Below the pieces are notes generated by a model. The model was not told the origin of the DNA. It saw only the letters and a program-made list of their open reading frames with translations, and did no database searches. Of a stretch of 13,373 nt of DNA, positions 1 to 6,787 are shown one piece after another. A program made the position numbers and the translations under genes. Position 1 is the first letter of the stretch. Each line of letters opens with the position of its first letter. Where the stretch lies: assembly GCA_016522385.1 (NCBI GenBank), contig JAEKFU010000727.1, positions 1 through 13,373 of the forward strand, in the 5' to 3' direction. The DNA comes from Pseudomonadota bacterium. GTDB taxonomy: Bacteria > Pseudomonadota > Alphaproteobacteria > Rhizobiales > Aestuariivirgaceae.

Positions 1-28
1 CTCCACAGCTAAGATATTTGCTGCTTGT

Positions 29-45
29 GCCGGGCAGATTCCGGC
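29..45 (-). terminator. Weak hairpin downstream of the SDR operon
   Basis: A 5-bp GC stem (GCCGG / CCGGC) with a 7-base loop lies about 20 bases past the stop codon of the SDR gene on the minus strand. No T-run follows it on that strand, so it is at best a weak or Rho-assisted terminator. Bases 1-65 hold nothing else I recognise. Confidence 0.2.
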
Positions 46-65
46 CTGAACTAATCGAACACGCT

Positions 66-872
66 CTAGTTCAGAATTGTGTCGTCGAAAATGCTCGGCT
101 GGATCGGTTGACCGGTGCGGGCGCTCAGTCCGCAATCGACAGTGAGAGCCTCGCCGGTGATGGCAGATGCGGCGTCGGAGGCGAGGAAGAGGATGGCCTG
201 CATGACCTCTTCCGGTGTGATCAGCCGCCCGAGGGCTGTCTTGCGGCGATACTCGTCTATCATACCGCCATCTTGCCTGATCGAACCAAGCATGCGTTCG
301 GTTGCAACCGGGCCGGGGCAGACCGCGTTGACCCGCACCCCGTTGCGGCCGACTTCCCAAGCAAGGCTCTCGGTGAAGCTCTTGATCGCCGCCTTGGTGG
401 CATTATAGGCGGCCCAACCGGGATCGCCGCGCAAACCCGAGATCGAGGACATCATCACGATGGAGCCACTCTGCTGTTCAACCATCAACTGACTGGCGAG
501 TTTGCAGCTGACGACATGTGAGCGAAGGTTGACTCGGTAGTGCCAATCCCAGTCTTCGGCCGTCTGGTCGCGCAACAGTCCGCCACGGCTGGCGCCGGCG
601 ATATGCACCATAGTGTCTAGGCGGCCGCCACAGGCCTCAGCCATCGCCTCAAAGGCGGCGGTGAAACGAATTTCATCCAGGATATCGACTGCTGTGCTGG
701 CGACGCAGTGTCCTTCAGCTGTGAGTTCTTCAATCAGGGCGGATGTGGCTGCTTCGTCCTTGTCAAAAATAAAGACATTGGCACGTTCGCGCGCCAATTG
801 CCGGACGCAGGCACGGCCCATGCCGTTCGCGCCGCCAATGACAAGTGTGTTCTGACCGGTAAAGCGGCTCAT
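66..872 (-). CDS. Short-chain dehydrogenase/reductase (SDR), classical type
   Basis: A 268-residue NAD(P)-dependent oxidoreductase that would interconvert an alcohol and a ketone, substrate unknown. The glycine-rich cofactor loop GGANGMGR is at residues 13-20. Asp37 at the end of the second strand favours NAD(H) over NADP(H). The catalytic set is Asn115, Ser143, Tyr156 and Lys160 (YNATK), and a CPGPVAT motif begins at 185, as expected for classical SDRs. The usual NNAG is HIAGA here. A tail of about 18 residues extends past the normal core. I chose the ATG at 870-872 because it places the Rossmann loop at the normal distance; an in-frame ATG at 921-923 would overlap the upstream gene. The start lies seven bases after the stop of the flavoprotein gene, so the two are almost certainly cotranscribed and probably coupled. 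The fold is certain; the substrate is not. Confidence 0.93.
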   Translation of the reverse strand: MSRFTGQNTLVIGGANGMGRACVRQLARERANVFIFDKDEAATSALIEELTAEGHCVASTAVDILDEIRFTAAFEAMAEACGGRLDTMVHIAGASRGGLLRDQTAEDWDWHYRVNLRSHVVSCKLASQLMVEQQSGSIVMMSSISGLRGDPGWAAYNATKAAIKSFTESLAWEVGRNGVRVNAVCPGPVATERMLGSIRQDGGMIDEYRRKTALGRLITPEEVMQAILFLASDAASAITGEALTVDCGLSARTGQPIQPSIFDDTILN

Positions 873-879
873 CGGTATC

Positions 880-2943
880 TCAGAAGTCTTTGCATAGCCT
901 GAGTGCATCATAAACGGCGGCATGGATGTTCCGGGCCGCGACCGCGTCGCCGATGCGGAACAACTGGAAGCGGCCCTGCGGATTGCTTCGAATGGTTTGT
1001 GGCTCGCCGTGCATCAGTGCCTGGTAATCGACTTCGCCGCGGTTGCTCGACTGCTCCTTGAGCTCAAAGTAAAGATCATCAAGCGGGTTGGTGGCATATT
1101 CGATGACGACCTGATCGACCAGGCGCTCAGTGGTGTCGGCCTCGCTATAGGGACTCCATAAGGTGACAGCAATCTTATTGCCCCGTCTGACCAGTGCGCG
1201 AACACGGGTCATTGTGGTGATCGTGGTGCCAGCGCTGTGGAGCTTTTGCATATAGGGCACCAGGTTGAGCCCGCCGATATCTGGGGCAAACATGCGCTCA
1301 GGCGTGACAAATTCGAAACTGGTGGCGCGGCCAGCGATCAGTTCGGCTGCCGCGAGGCCGGCATGGGCGCCGTTGTCGTCGAACAGGAGAACGTCTTCGC
1401 CTGGTTTAACATCACCGGACAGGATGTCCCAGCTGGATGTGGCCAGCTCGTTGCCTTCGGCAATGGTGGCCGTGCTGGGCAGGCCGCCGGTGGCAACGAC
1501 AATGATGTCGGGTTCAAGTGCAATAACGCTTTCGGCGTCGGCATAGGTGTTAAAGCGCGTATTGACACCGAGGCGTTCGCATCGACTGACTCGCCAATCG
1601 ATGATGCCGATAAGTTCGGCGCGGCGCTTGACCCGAGTGGCGAGACGAACCTGGCCGCCGGCCTGGTCGGCGGCTTCCAGCAGGGTCACCTGATGACCGC
1701 GTTCGGCGCAGACGCGAGCCGCCTCGAGACCGGCCGGACCGGCGCCGACAATGGCAATCTTGCGACCAGGATGATCGCTATGGCCAATGATGTGCGGCAT
1801 GGTGGCCTCACGGCTGGTGGCCGGATTGTGAATGCACAATGTGTCGTGGCCATCGTAGATGCGGTCGAGGCAGTAGGTCGCGCCGACACATGGACGAATT
1901 TCGTCCTCGCGACCGGCTGTAATCTTGTTGATGATATGCGGATCGGCAATATGGGCGCGGGTCATGCCGACCATGTCCAGCTTGCCCTCTGCAACGGCGT
2001 GACGGGCTGTTGCAACATCGTTTATGCGAGCCGCATGGAAGGTTGGAAATTTGGTTGCAGCGCGAATTTCGCCGGCAAATTCGAGATGCGGCGCTGAACG
2101 CATGCCAGTGACCGGAATAACCCGGGAAAGCGGTGTATCATGCTCGACGATGCCGCGAATAACGTTGATGAAGTCGATGTCGCCGGTGGCAATCAGCCGG
2201 CGGGCAATCTCGACACCCTCTTCGCGGGTGAGGCCATTTTCCTGGTCCTCATCGCACACCATGCGCGGTCCCACGATGAAATCCGGTCCGACCGCTTCGC
2301 GGATCGCCCTGAAGACGCGCAGGGAAAAGCGCATCCGGTTATCCAGCGAGCCGCCATATTCGTCATCGCGCAGATTTGTCGCCGGCGACCAGAACGCATC
2401 CAGCAGATGGCCGTAGGATTCAATCTCGATCCCATCTAGTCCGGCGGCCTGCATGCGCTCGGCGGTTGTTGCATAGTCGGCGATAATGCGGTCGATATCC
2501 CAGTCCTCCATAACCTTGGGAAAGGCTCGATGAGCTGGTTCACGCACCATCGATGGTGATACCACCGGTAACCAGTCGGAGTGATTCCAGTTGGTGCGGC
2601 GGCCGAGATGAGTGAGCTGAATCATCACCGCGCAGCCATACTCATGGCATTCGTCTGCCAAGCGCTTCAGATGCGGTATGATCTCGTCCTTATAGGCATA
2701 CAGATTGCCGAAGGCGGCAGGCGTGTCCGCTGCGACTAGTGCCGAACCGGCCGTCATGGTCAGGGCGATACCGCCCTTGGCCTTTTCGACATGGTAAAGC
2801 CGATATCGTTCGGTCGGCATGCCATTGTCGGCATAGTTCGGTTCATGTGACGTCGACATTAGCCGGTTCTTGAGAGTCAGGTGCTTCAGTTGAAACGGCT
2901 GCAGGAGCGGGTCGTTGGCACGGTGAACGGTTGTCGTTGGCAT
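880..2943 (-). CDS. FMN/FAD-containing NADH:flavin oxidoreductase, N-methylproline demethylase (StcD)-like
   Basis: A 687-residue two-domain flavoprotein with the architecture of 2,4-dienoyl-CoA reductase and trimethylamine dehydrogenase. Residues 8-345 are an Old Yellow Enzyme TIM barrel (NDPLLQPFQLKHLTLKNR near the start, DEYGGSLDNR at 194-203, phosphate-binding GMTRAHIADP at 326-335). A cysteine cluster region follows at 352-370. Residues 395-687 are an FAD/NAD domain (VGAGPAGLEAA from 399, ATGGLP at 484, IGDAVAARNIHAA at 664). Overall sequence character resembles alphaproteobacterial proteins annotated as N-methylproline demethylase (StcD), which remove N-methyl groups during stachydrine catabolism; that is from memory and the substrate is inferred. 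Two active-site features are odd: Y177-G-H179 replaces the usual H/E-x-Y, and only three cysteines (352, 358, 370) occupy the Fe-S motif. It is the first gene of an operon with the SDR that follows. Confidence 0.9.
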   Translation of the reverse strand: MPTTTVHRANDPLLQPFQLKHLTLKNRLMSTSHEPNYADNGMPTERYRLYHVEKAKGGIALTMTAGSALVAADTPAAFGNLYAYKDEIIPHLKRLADECHEYGCAVMIQLTHLGRRTNWNHSDWLPVVSPSMVREPAHRAFPKVMEDWDIDRIIADYATTAERMQAAGLDGIEIESYGHLLDAFWSPATNLRDDEYGGSLDNRMRFSLRVFRAIREAVGPDFIVGPRMVCDEDQENGLTREEGVEIARRLIATGDIDFINVIRGIVEHDTPLSRVIPVTGMRSAPHLEFAGEIRAATKFPTFHAARINDVATARHAVAEGKLDMVGMTRAHIADPHIINKITAGREDEIRPCVGATYCLDRIYDGHDTLCIHNPATSREATMPHIIGHSDHPGRKIAIVGAGPAGLEAARVCAERGHQVTLLEAADQAGGQVRLATRVKRRAELIGIIDWRVSRCERLGVNTRFNTYADAESVIALEPDIIVVATGGLPSTATIAEGNELATSSWDILSGDVKPGEDVLLFDDNGAHAGLAAAELIAGRATSFEFVTPERMFAPDIGGLNLVPYMQKLHSAGTTITTMTRVRALVRRGNKIAVTLWSPYSEADTTERLVDQVVIEYATNPLDDLYFELKEQSSNRGEVDYQALMHGEPQTIRSNPQGRFQLFRIGDAVAARNIHAAVYDALRLCKDF

Positions 2944-3341
2944 CTGGTAATCTCGCTTTGAACTGTCGCCATGTTCTATGCAGGATCATCGGTAAGCGGC
3001 AAGGTCTGATTTTGATTGCCGGATCACCAAAAGCTGTATGGGCCTTGACACGCTCCAGGCCCAGTTCACTTGAGCCGCCGACCCATTGCGCGGACAGACC
3101 ACAGAAACGGAGCCGGCAGGGAGCATGGCTGATATGTCCAGATTTGCACAGCTTGTAGCCGGCGCGTCCAAAACCCGGGGACATCAAACGCAGATGTATG
3201 AGCCGCTGTCGTCACTCACCGCATATGCAGATAGCAAAGCGATAGGAATGCTACAATGACAGAACAACGCATTGGACTAGCGCATGTCGACAGCTAAGGT
3301 TGCGGTGATGGCGCGCCCTACATTTTCACAGGCCGTATTGC
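2944..3341. other. Intergenic region between the MFS gene and the flavoprotein operon
   Basis: About 400 bases without a confident gene. It should contain the promoter of the flavoprotein-SDR operon. The best minus-strand candidate is TTGCCG (2998-3003) with CATAGA 16 bases downstream (2976-2981), which is weak. A TTGACA on the plus strand at 3045-3050 has no good -10 box. A small plus-strand reading frame at 3125-3259 is listed separately. I saw no strong terminator after the MFS gene; the self-complementary GGCGCGCC lies near 3310. Confidence 0.5.
3125..3259 (+). CDS. Possible 44-residue small protein, unknown
   Basis: An ATG frame beginning MADMSRFAQLVAG and ending SKAIGMLQ before a TGA. 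The purine stretch AGGGAG at 3118-3123 sits too close to the first ATG but at about 10 bases from the second in-frame ATG (3134-3136), which would give 41 residues. There is no recognisable domain, signal peptide or membrane segment. It is the only short frame in this gap with a ribosome-site-like sequence. It could easily be chance. Confidence 0.2.
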   Translation: MADMSRFAQLVAGASKTRGHQTQMYEPLSSLTAYADSKAIGMLQ

Positions 3342-4565
3342 CTACTCAGCGGGAACGGCGACTTTGCCGTCGCCGGACGCAAGGATGGTCTCATTGCCTC
3401 GATGTGGGTCGTGCGGAATGAGCATGGACAGGCCGAGTGACACGGCAGCCATCGCGGCGCCGATCAAGAATACGGCCGCTGAGCTCTTCAGCCAAATGAG
3501 ACCGAATATCGCCGGGATGGCGACGGCTGCGACGTGGTTGATGGAAAAAGCTACGCCTGCCGTCGGCGCAATGTCGGACGGATCGGCGATCTTCTGGAAG
3601 TAGGTTTTTTGAGCAATGGCCATGGCAAAGAATGCATGGTCGATCAGGTAGAGGCTAACGGCGACCCACGGATTGCTGACAAAGGCATAAGCAACAAAAA
3701 CGCCGATCAGGCCGATATATTCGCAGATCAATGCGCGACGCTCGCCCCACTTGACGATGAGCGCACCAACCCTGGGCGCAATGAACAAGTTGAAGACAGC
3801 ATTGGCCAGGAACATGGCGGTGATTGCGGAAACCGAGAAGCCAAATTTCTCGACCATCATGAAACCGGCAAAAACGATGAAAATCTGACGCCGGGCACCG
3901 GACATGAACGTGAGTGCATAATACAGCCAATAGCGGCCACGCAGCACCAGGTGCTTGTGCTGAACGACTTCTTCTTTGTATTGCGGGAATGTGAACCAGA
4001 CACCGAGTGCCATGGCAATGGTAATACCGCCGCCAGCGAGATAGACCAGATGGAAATCGAGTTCGAGCCACTTCCAGGCAAGAAAGATCAATGCATAAGC
4101 GGCAATCGTTGCAAATGAACCGACCGCCAAGAGCCGACCCATAATATGCGGCGCCTGTCCCTTGGGCAGCCATTGCAGCGTGAGCGACTGATTGACGGTT
4201 TCGAAATAGTGAAAGCCGACCGACATAACAATGGTCGTAAGATAGAAACCGTATTCGGTCGGGAAATATCCGGTCGCCGCGGTGCCGATCCCCATGCAGA
4301 GCAGGGCGAGCAACGCAAATTTCTGTTCGCGAATAAACAAGAGACAAAATACGGCGGAAAAGGCCAGGAAGCCGGGAACCTCGCGCAGCGACTGCAAAAT
4401 GCCAATTTCACGGCCGGTAAAAGCGACATCCGCAATGGCGAAATTATTGAGCAGCGCCGACCAGGTGGCAAAGGCGAGCGCGTTGGCGGCTGCCATGATG
4501 CCAAGGCACACGGCCGGACGGCGCCAGCCTTTGGCATCATGCAAGGAGACCATAGAAGATGACAT
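3342..4565 (-). CDS. Major facilitator superfamily (MFS) transporter
   Basis: A 407-residue integral membrane protein with about twelve hydrophobic helices, roughly at residues 17-36, 63-78, 82-100, 105-122, 143-163, 172-192, 212-233, 245-265, 278-296, 300-318, 335-357 and 362-382. A hydrophilic central loop (about 194-211) separates two six-helix halves, which is the MFS plan. Helix-loop signatures include SGARRQIFIVFAGFMM near 222 and AIAQKTYFQKIADPSDIAPT near 316, which I associate with uncharacterised bacterial MFS proteins. The substrate is unknown. It is on the same strand as the flavoprotein-SDR operon about 400 bases downstream and could import that pathway's substrate, but the two are not tightly linked. 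ATG at 4563-4565 is the first start; a second in-frame ATG four codons later is possible. Neither has a clear Shine-Dalgarno site. Confidence 0.9.
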   Translation of the reverse strand: MSSSMVSLHDAKGWRRPAVCLGIMAAANALAFATWSALLNNFAIADVAFTGREIGILQSLREVPGFLAFSAVFCLLFIREQKFALLALLCMGIGTAATGYFPTEYGFYLTTIVMSVGFHYFETVNQSLTLQWLPKGQAPHIMGRLLAVGSFATIAAYALIFLAWKWLELDFHLVYLAGGGITIAMALGVWFTFPQYKEEVVQHKHLVLRGRYWLYYALTFMSGARRQIFIVFAGFMMVEKFGFSVSAITAMFLANAVFNLFIAPRVGALIVKWGERRALICEYIGLIGVFVAYAFVSNPWVAVSLYLIDHAFFAMAIAQKTYFQKIADPSDIAPTAGVAFSINHVAAVAIPAIFGLIWLKSSAAVFLIGAAMAAVSLGLSMLIPHDPHRGNETILASGDGKVAVPAE

Positions 4566-4600
4566 GAATGCACTGCCGGCTGGTGAATGCGGGTTGCCAG

Positions 4601-4629
4601 CTTATAGCATGGGGTTGACAGATTGGCGA
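4601..4629 (-). promoter_or_regulatory. Candidate sigma70-type promoter for the MFS gene
   Basis: On the minus strand, TCGCCA (4/6 match to TTGACA) is followed after 17 bases by TATAAG (5/6 match to TATAAT). It would start transcription near 4594, about 30 bases before the MFS start codon, and lies in the 74-base gap after the acyltransferase gene. Position and spacing fit well; there is no experimental support. Confidence 0.4.
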
Positions 4630-4639
4630 TGCATGCGAG

Positions 4640-5950
4640 CTATGCGTGTATGTTGTAGCTGGAGGCGAGTGCGTTTTTTGGCTTTTGGCAAGCAACCCCA
4701 AGCGTGAACAGTGGTATCAGTCTGCGGCGCATTTTGATCGGCATGGAGTGATAGAGCCGGCGTAAGATGGGCCTGGCGGTCTTCAGGAAACCGTGGCCGA
4801 ACAGTTTGCCCCTGACGTTGAGTGCTACATAAAAGTCGGTCACCTTGACAGCATCGCTGCTCCACGACCGCTTGTGGTCGTCACCAGGCACCATCAGATC
4901 AAATACAGCGAGGCCCTCGCGCAGGGCCTGTCGTTGCGAGAAGTCCATAAGCAGCCGGCCGGGCGAAAAATCAGTCAACTGGTTGTCGTGCGCGGTGATG
5001 AAGCACATGTGCTGCGCGTTGAAGCGCAAGCCAATTTCATAAGATACGGCGCGCTTGCCAGCTGTGAGCACGGAAGTGACGACCCGTAACGGGCTGTCGG
5101 TTCGGCTGGCCAAATTCTTGAGGAATGCTGCGCAGTGTCTGCTGGCCAACGCCTCGGAAAAGTGACCGCGCCGGTGCAACCAAATGTTCTTCTGCAATAT
5201 GATCTGATCAATTATCTCATCGAGATGGCCGGGCCCGGTAAGCTGGGTGAATTTGATCTCGCCAAATTTCGTCAGTTCTTTGTGAATCCGTTTGCGGCGG
5301 CGGCGCTGGGTGCGGTTGTAGCGTTGGTTATAGGCTGCTTCGCTGGCAAAGTTCGTCAGGTCTAGATAAGGGGCACACTCGGGCCGCCCGGCAGTGCTGC
5401 AATGTTGCTTGAGGAAACTGAATGTAACCGCATCCTCGCGGACATGGCGCAATCTAACCGTTGCCGCTTGGGAATTTTCGCAAATCTCCTGCCAAGCAGT
5501 CGCCAGATAAGTCTCCAGATCATGTCCGGGCCTGGCGATGACATCACCATATTGACCGAACGGATCGCTAAGCCAACGCAACACACAGAATGGGCCGATA
5601 CAGGTCATCATCAAGGGCCAGATCAGGGCCAGGCGGTTGCCGTGGTAGACTGCCACAATATGTGGCTTGATGTTGGTAGAGGAACAATGCGTACGGGCCC
5701 AAGCATCGCACCAGTCGAAGCTCTGGAAACAATTGTTGTTGCTGGCAGCAGCGGCCTCAAGTATGCGCCACTCGTGCTTCAGTCCGTCTAGCCCTTCAAG
5801 CGTCGTGATGGTTCGAGCAGTGATCTGAGATGCTATTTTGGTGTGTTTTATGGCAACTGTGTCGAGATAACGCGGAATAGGCGGCAGAGGAGCTGCCCGG
5901 GCGACACCCATGCAAAGGTCCGCGCTTATTGTTCGGTCTGAAACGCTCAT
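4640..5950 (-). CDS. CelD/BcsL-family GNAT acyltransferase
   Basis: A 436-residue protein with the pattern of the Acetyltransf_6 / CelD-BcsL group (tandem GNAT folds), cytoplasmic enzymes usually found with cellulose or other exopolysaccharide genes and thought to transfer acyl groups. Visible marks are CFQSFDWCDAWA at 74-85 in the N-terminal half, a basic RRRRKRI stretch at 216-222, FSPGRLLMDFS at 328-338 and FDLMVPGDDHKRSWS at 350-364, the last two being the typical C-terminal GNAT motifs. The first 45 residues are poorly ordered in appearance and the last 40 are basic. GAGAG about six bases before the ATG at 5948-5950 supports this start. No polysaccharide synthase is adjacent, so the acceptor is unknown. 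An EF-hand gene lies upstream, separated by a hairpin. Confidence 0.85.
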   Translation of the reverse strand: MSVSDRTISADLCMGVARAAPLPPIPRYLDTVAIKHTKIASQITARTITTLEGLDGLKHEWRILEAAAASNNNCFQSFDWCDAWARTHCSSTNIKPHIVAVYHGNRLALIWPLMMTCIGPFCVLRWLSDPFGQYGDVIARPGHDLETYLATAWQEICENSQAATVRLRHVREDAVTFSFLKQHCSTAGRPECAPYLDLTNFASEAAYNQRYNRTQRRRRKRIHKELTKFGEIKFTQLTGPGHLDEIIDQIILQKNIWLHRRGHFSEALASRHCAAFLKNLASRTDSPLRVVTSVLTAGKRAVSYEIGLRFNAQHMCFITAHDNQLTDFSPGRLLMDFSQRQALREGLAVFDLMVPGDDHKRSWSSDAVKVTDFYVALNVRGKLFGHGFLKTARPILRRLYHSMPIKMRRRLIPLFTLGVACQKPKNALASSYNIHA

Positions 5951-6068
5951 GTCCCGCTCTCGACTTTGGATGAACGGCAGGATGTCAAAGCTTCGATAAA
6001 AATTCCTTGACAGAACGTTTCTAAATTTACGAACGATATAGTTTTATTTCATTTTTACAATGAGTTAC
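5951..6068. other. AT-rich leader of the acyltransferase gene
   Basis: This stretch between the acyltransferase start and the hairpin at 6069-6095 is much richer in A/T than the surrounding genes, especially 6010-6060. It probably carries the acyltransferase promoter on the minus strand. TATATC (6034-6039) is a possible -10 box but has no well-spaced -35 box, so I do not assign a specific promoter. Confidence 0.4.
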
Positions 6069-6095
6069 GGCGGAAACCTGAATTAGGCTTCCGCC
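6069..6095 (-). terminator. Hairpin after the EF-hand gene
   Basis: An interrupted stem: GGCGGAA pairs with TTCCGCC (7 bp), then one A-C mismatch, then CCT pairs with AGG around the loop GAATT. It begins 25 bases past the EF-hand stop codon on the minus strand. There is no continuous T-run after it, so termination would be imperfect or Rho-assisted. It could also stabilise the 3' end of the message. Confidence 0.45.
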
Positions 6096-6120
6096 TTGGG
6101 TAATTTGTCATCAAACACGC

Positions 6121-6699
6121 TTAAAGATCGCTTGACTCTTCCGATGGTGCTTCGCGTCGATGATCGTCATGTTCACGACGGTGTCTGCGGTGCATGTGGC
6201 GATGATGGCGCCGGTCCTTGCGGCTCAGCACACCGTCGCCATTGCGATCCATGCGTTCAACGATACTGGCCATTGGTTCGGTGTATTCCTCCAGGGTCAC
6301 GGCGCCGTTGCCATCCTCGTCGAGATGCTGAAATGACCGAACCATCTGGCGGCGCTTGGCTTCAAGCCACAAGGCTTCGAACTCCTGCATCGTAAGCGAG
6401 CCGTTGCCGTCGGTATCGAACTTCTTGTGCCAGTCGTTGCGGTTTGTGTCGATCTCCTGCTGGGTGACCTCGCCGTTCCTGTCGGCATCATAGCGTTTCA
6501 TGAAATTACGAGCTCGATGGCGCATGCCATGACGGCCGCCGTGCCGCCCCCAACCACCGCGATGCATGCCATAGTGGCCACCATGACTGCCCCAGCCGTG
6601 TCGTTTGTACCTGTGATCGGCAATGGCGCTGCCGACTGCGACAAGACCGATGAGGCCGGCAGTTGTCGCTGCAAGAATGATTCTGGTGCGCTTCTGCAT
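6121..6699 (-). CDS. Secreted four-EF-hand calcium-binding protein with His/Gly-rich region
   Basis: A 192-residue protein with a signal peptide (residues 1-27, basic start, hydrophobic core, AIA before the cleavage site), so it acts in the periplasm or outside. Residues 28-63 are rich in His, Gly and Arg. Four canonical EF-hand loops follow: D71-E82, D95-E106, D127-E138 and D151-D162. All have acidic or Asn ligands at positions 1, 3 and 5, Gly at 6 and an acidic residue at 12. The C-terminus is again His/Arg-rich (HHRHMHRRHRREHDDH from 165) and ends in an acidic tail. It likely binds calcium; the His clusters may bind transition metals, which is inference. GGAG ten bases before the ATG is one of the better ribosome sites in the window. 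A hairpin follows and a candidate promoter precedes it, so it is probably monocistronic. Confidence 0.9.
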   Translation of the reverse strand: MQKRTRIILAATTAGLIGLVAVGSAIADHRYKRHGWGSHGGHYGMHRGGWGRHGGRHGMRHRARNFMKRYDADRNGEVTQQEIDTNRNDWHKKFDTDGNGSLTMQEFEALWLEAKRRQMVRSFQHLDEDGNGAVTLEEYTEPMASIVERMDRNGDGVLSRKDRRHHRHMHRRHRREHDDHRREAPSEESSDL

Positions 6700-6728
6700 A
6701 GTTTTGTGTCTCCGGATATTGCGTACTA

Positions 6729-6757
6729 ATAACGACTAGATGGTGTTGTTGTGTCAA
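6729..6757 (-). promoter_or_regulatory. Candidate promoter of the EF-hand gene
   Basis: A perfect TTGACA on the minus strand (6752-6757) is followed after 17 bases by CGTTAT (6729-6734), a poor -10 match; GTTATT one base on is an alternative. It sits about 30 bases upstream of the EF-hand start and within the short gap after aceK. Confidence 0.35.
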
Positions 6758-6787
6758 TTCCGTTGCATGGATGGCATTAAATTTTGT

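Noticed and set aside
1237..2097. Plus-strand open frame of 286 codons
   Set aside because: It lies entirely antisense to the flavoprotein gene, whose protein matches a known family over its full length. The antisense translation shows no domain.
2843..3187. Minus-strand 114-codon frame overlapping the flavoprotein start
   Set aside because: It overlaps the conserved N-terminus of the flavoprotein in another frame, and its translation resembles no family.
3534..4118. Plus-strand open frame of 194 codons opposite the MFS gene
   Set aside because: It is antisense to a clear membrane transporter frame, charged throughout, and has no recognisable domain.
5982..6042. TTGACA-like boxes on both strands near the acyltransferase leader
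   Set aside because: Neither has a -10 hexamer at acceptable spacing.
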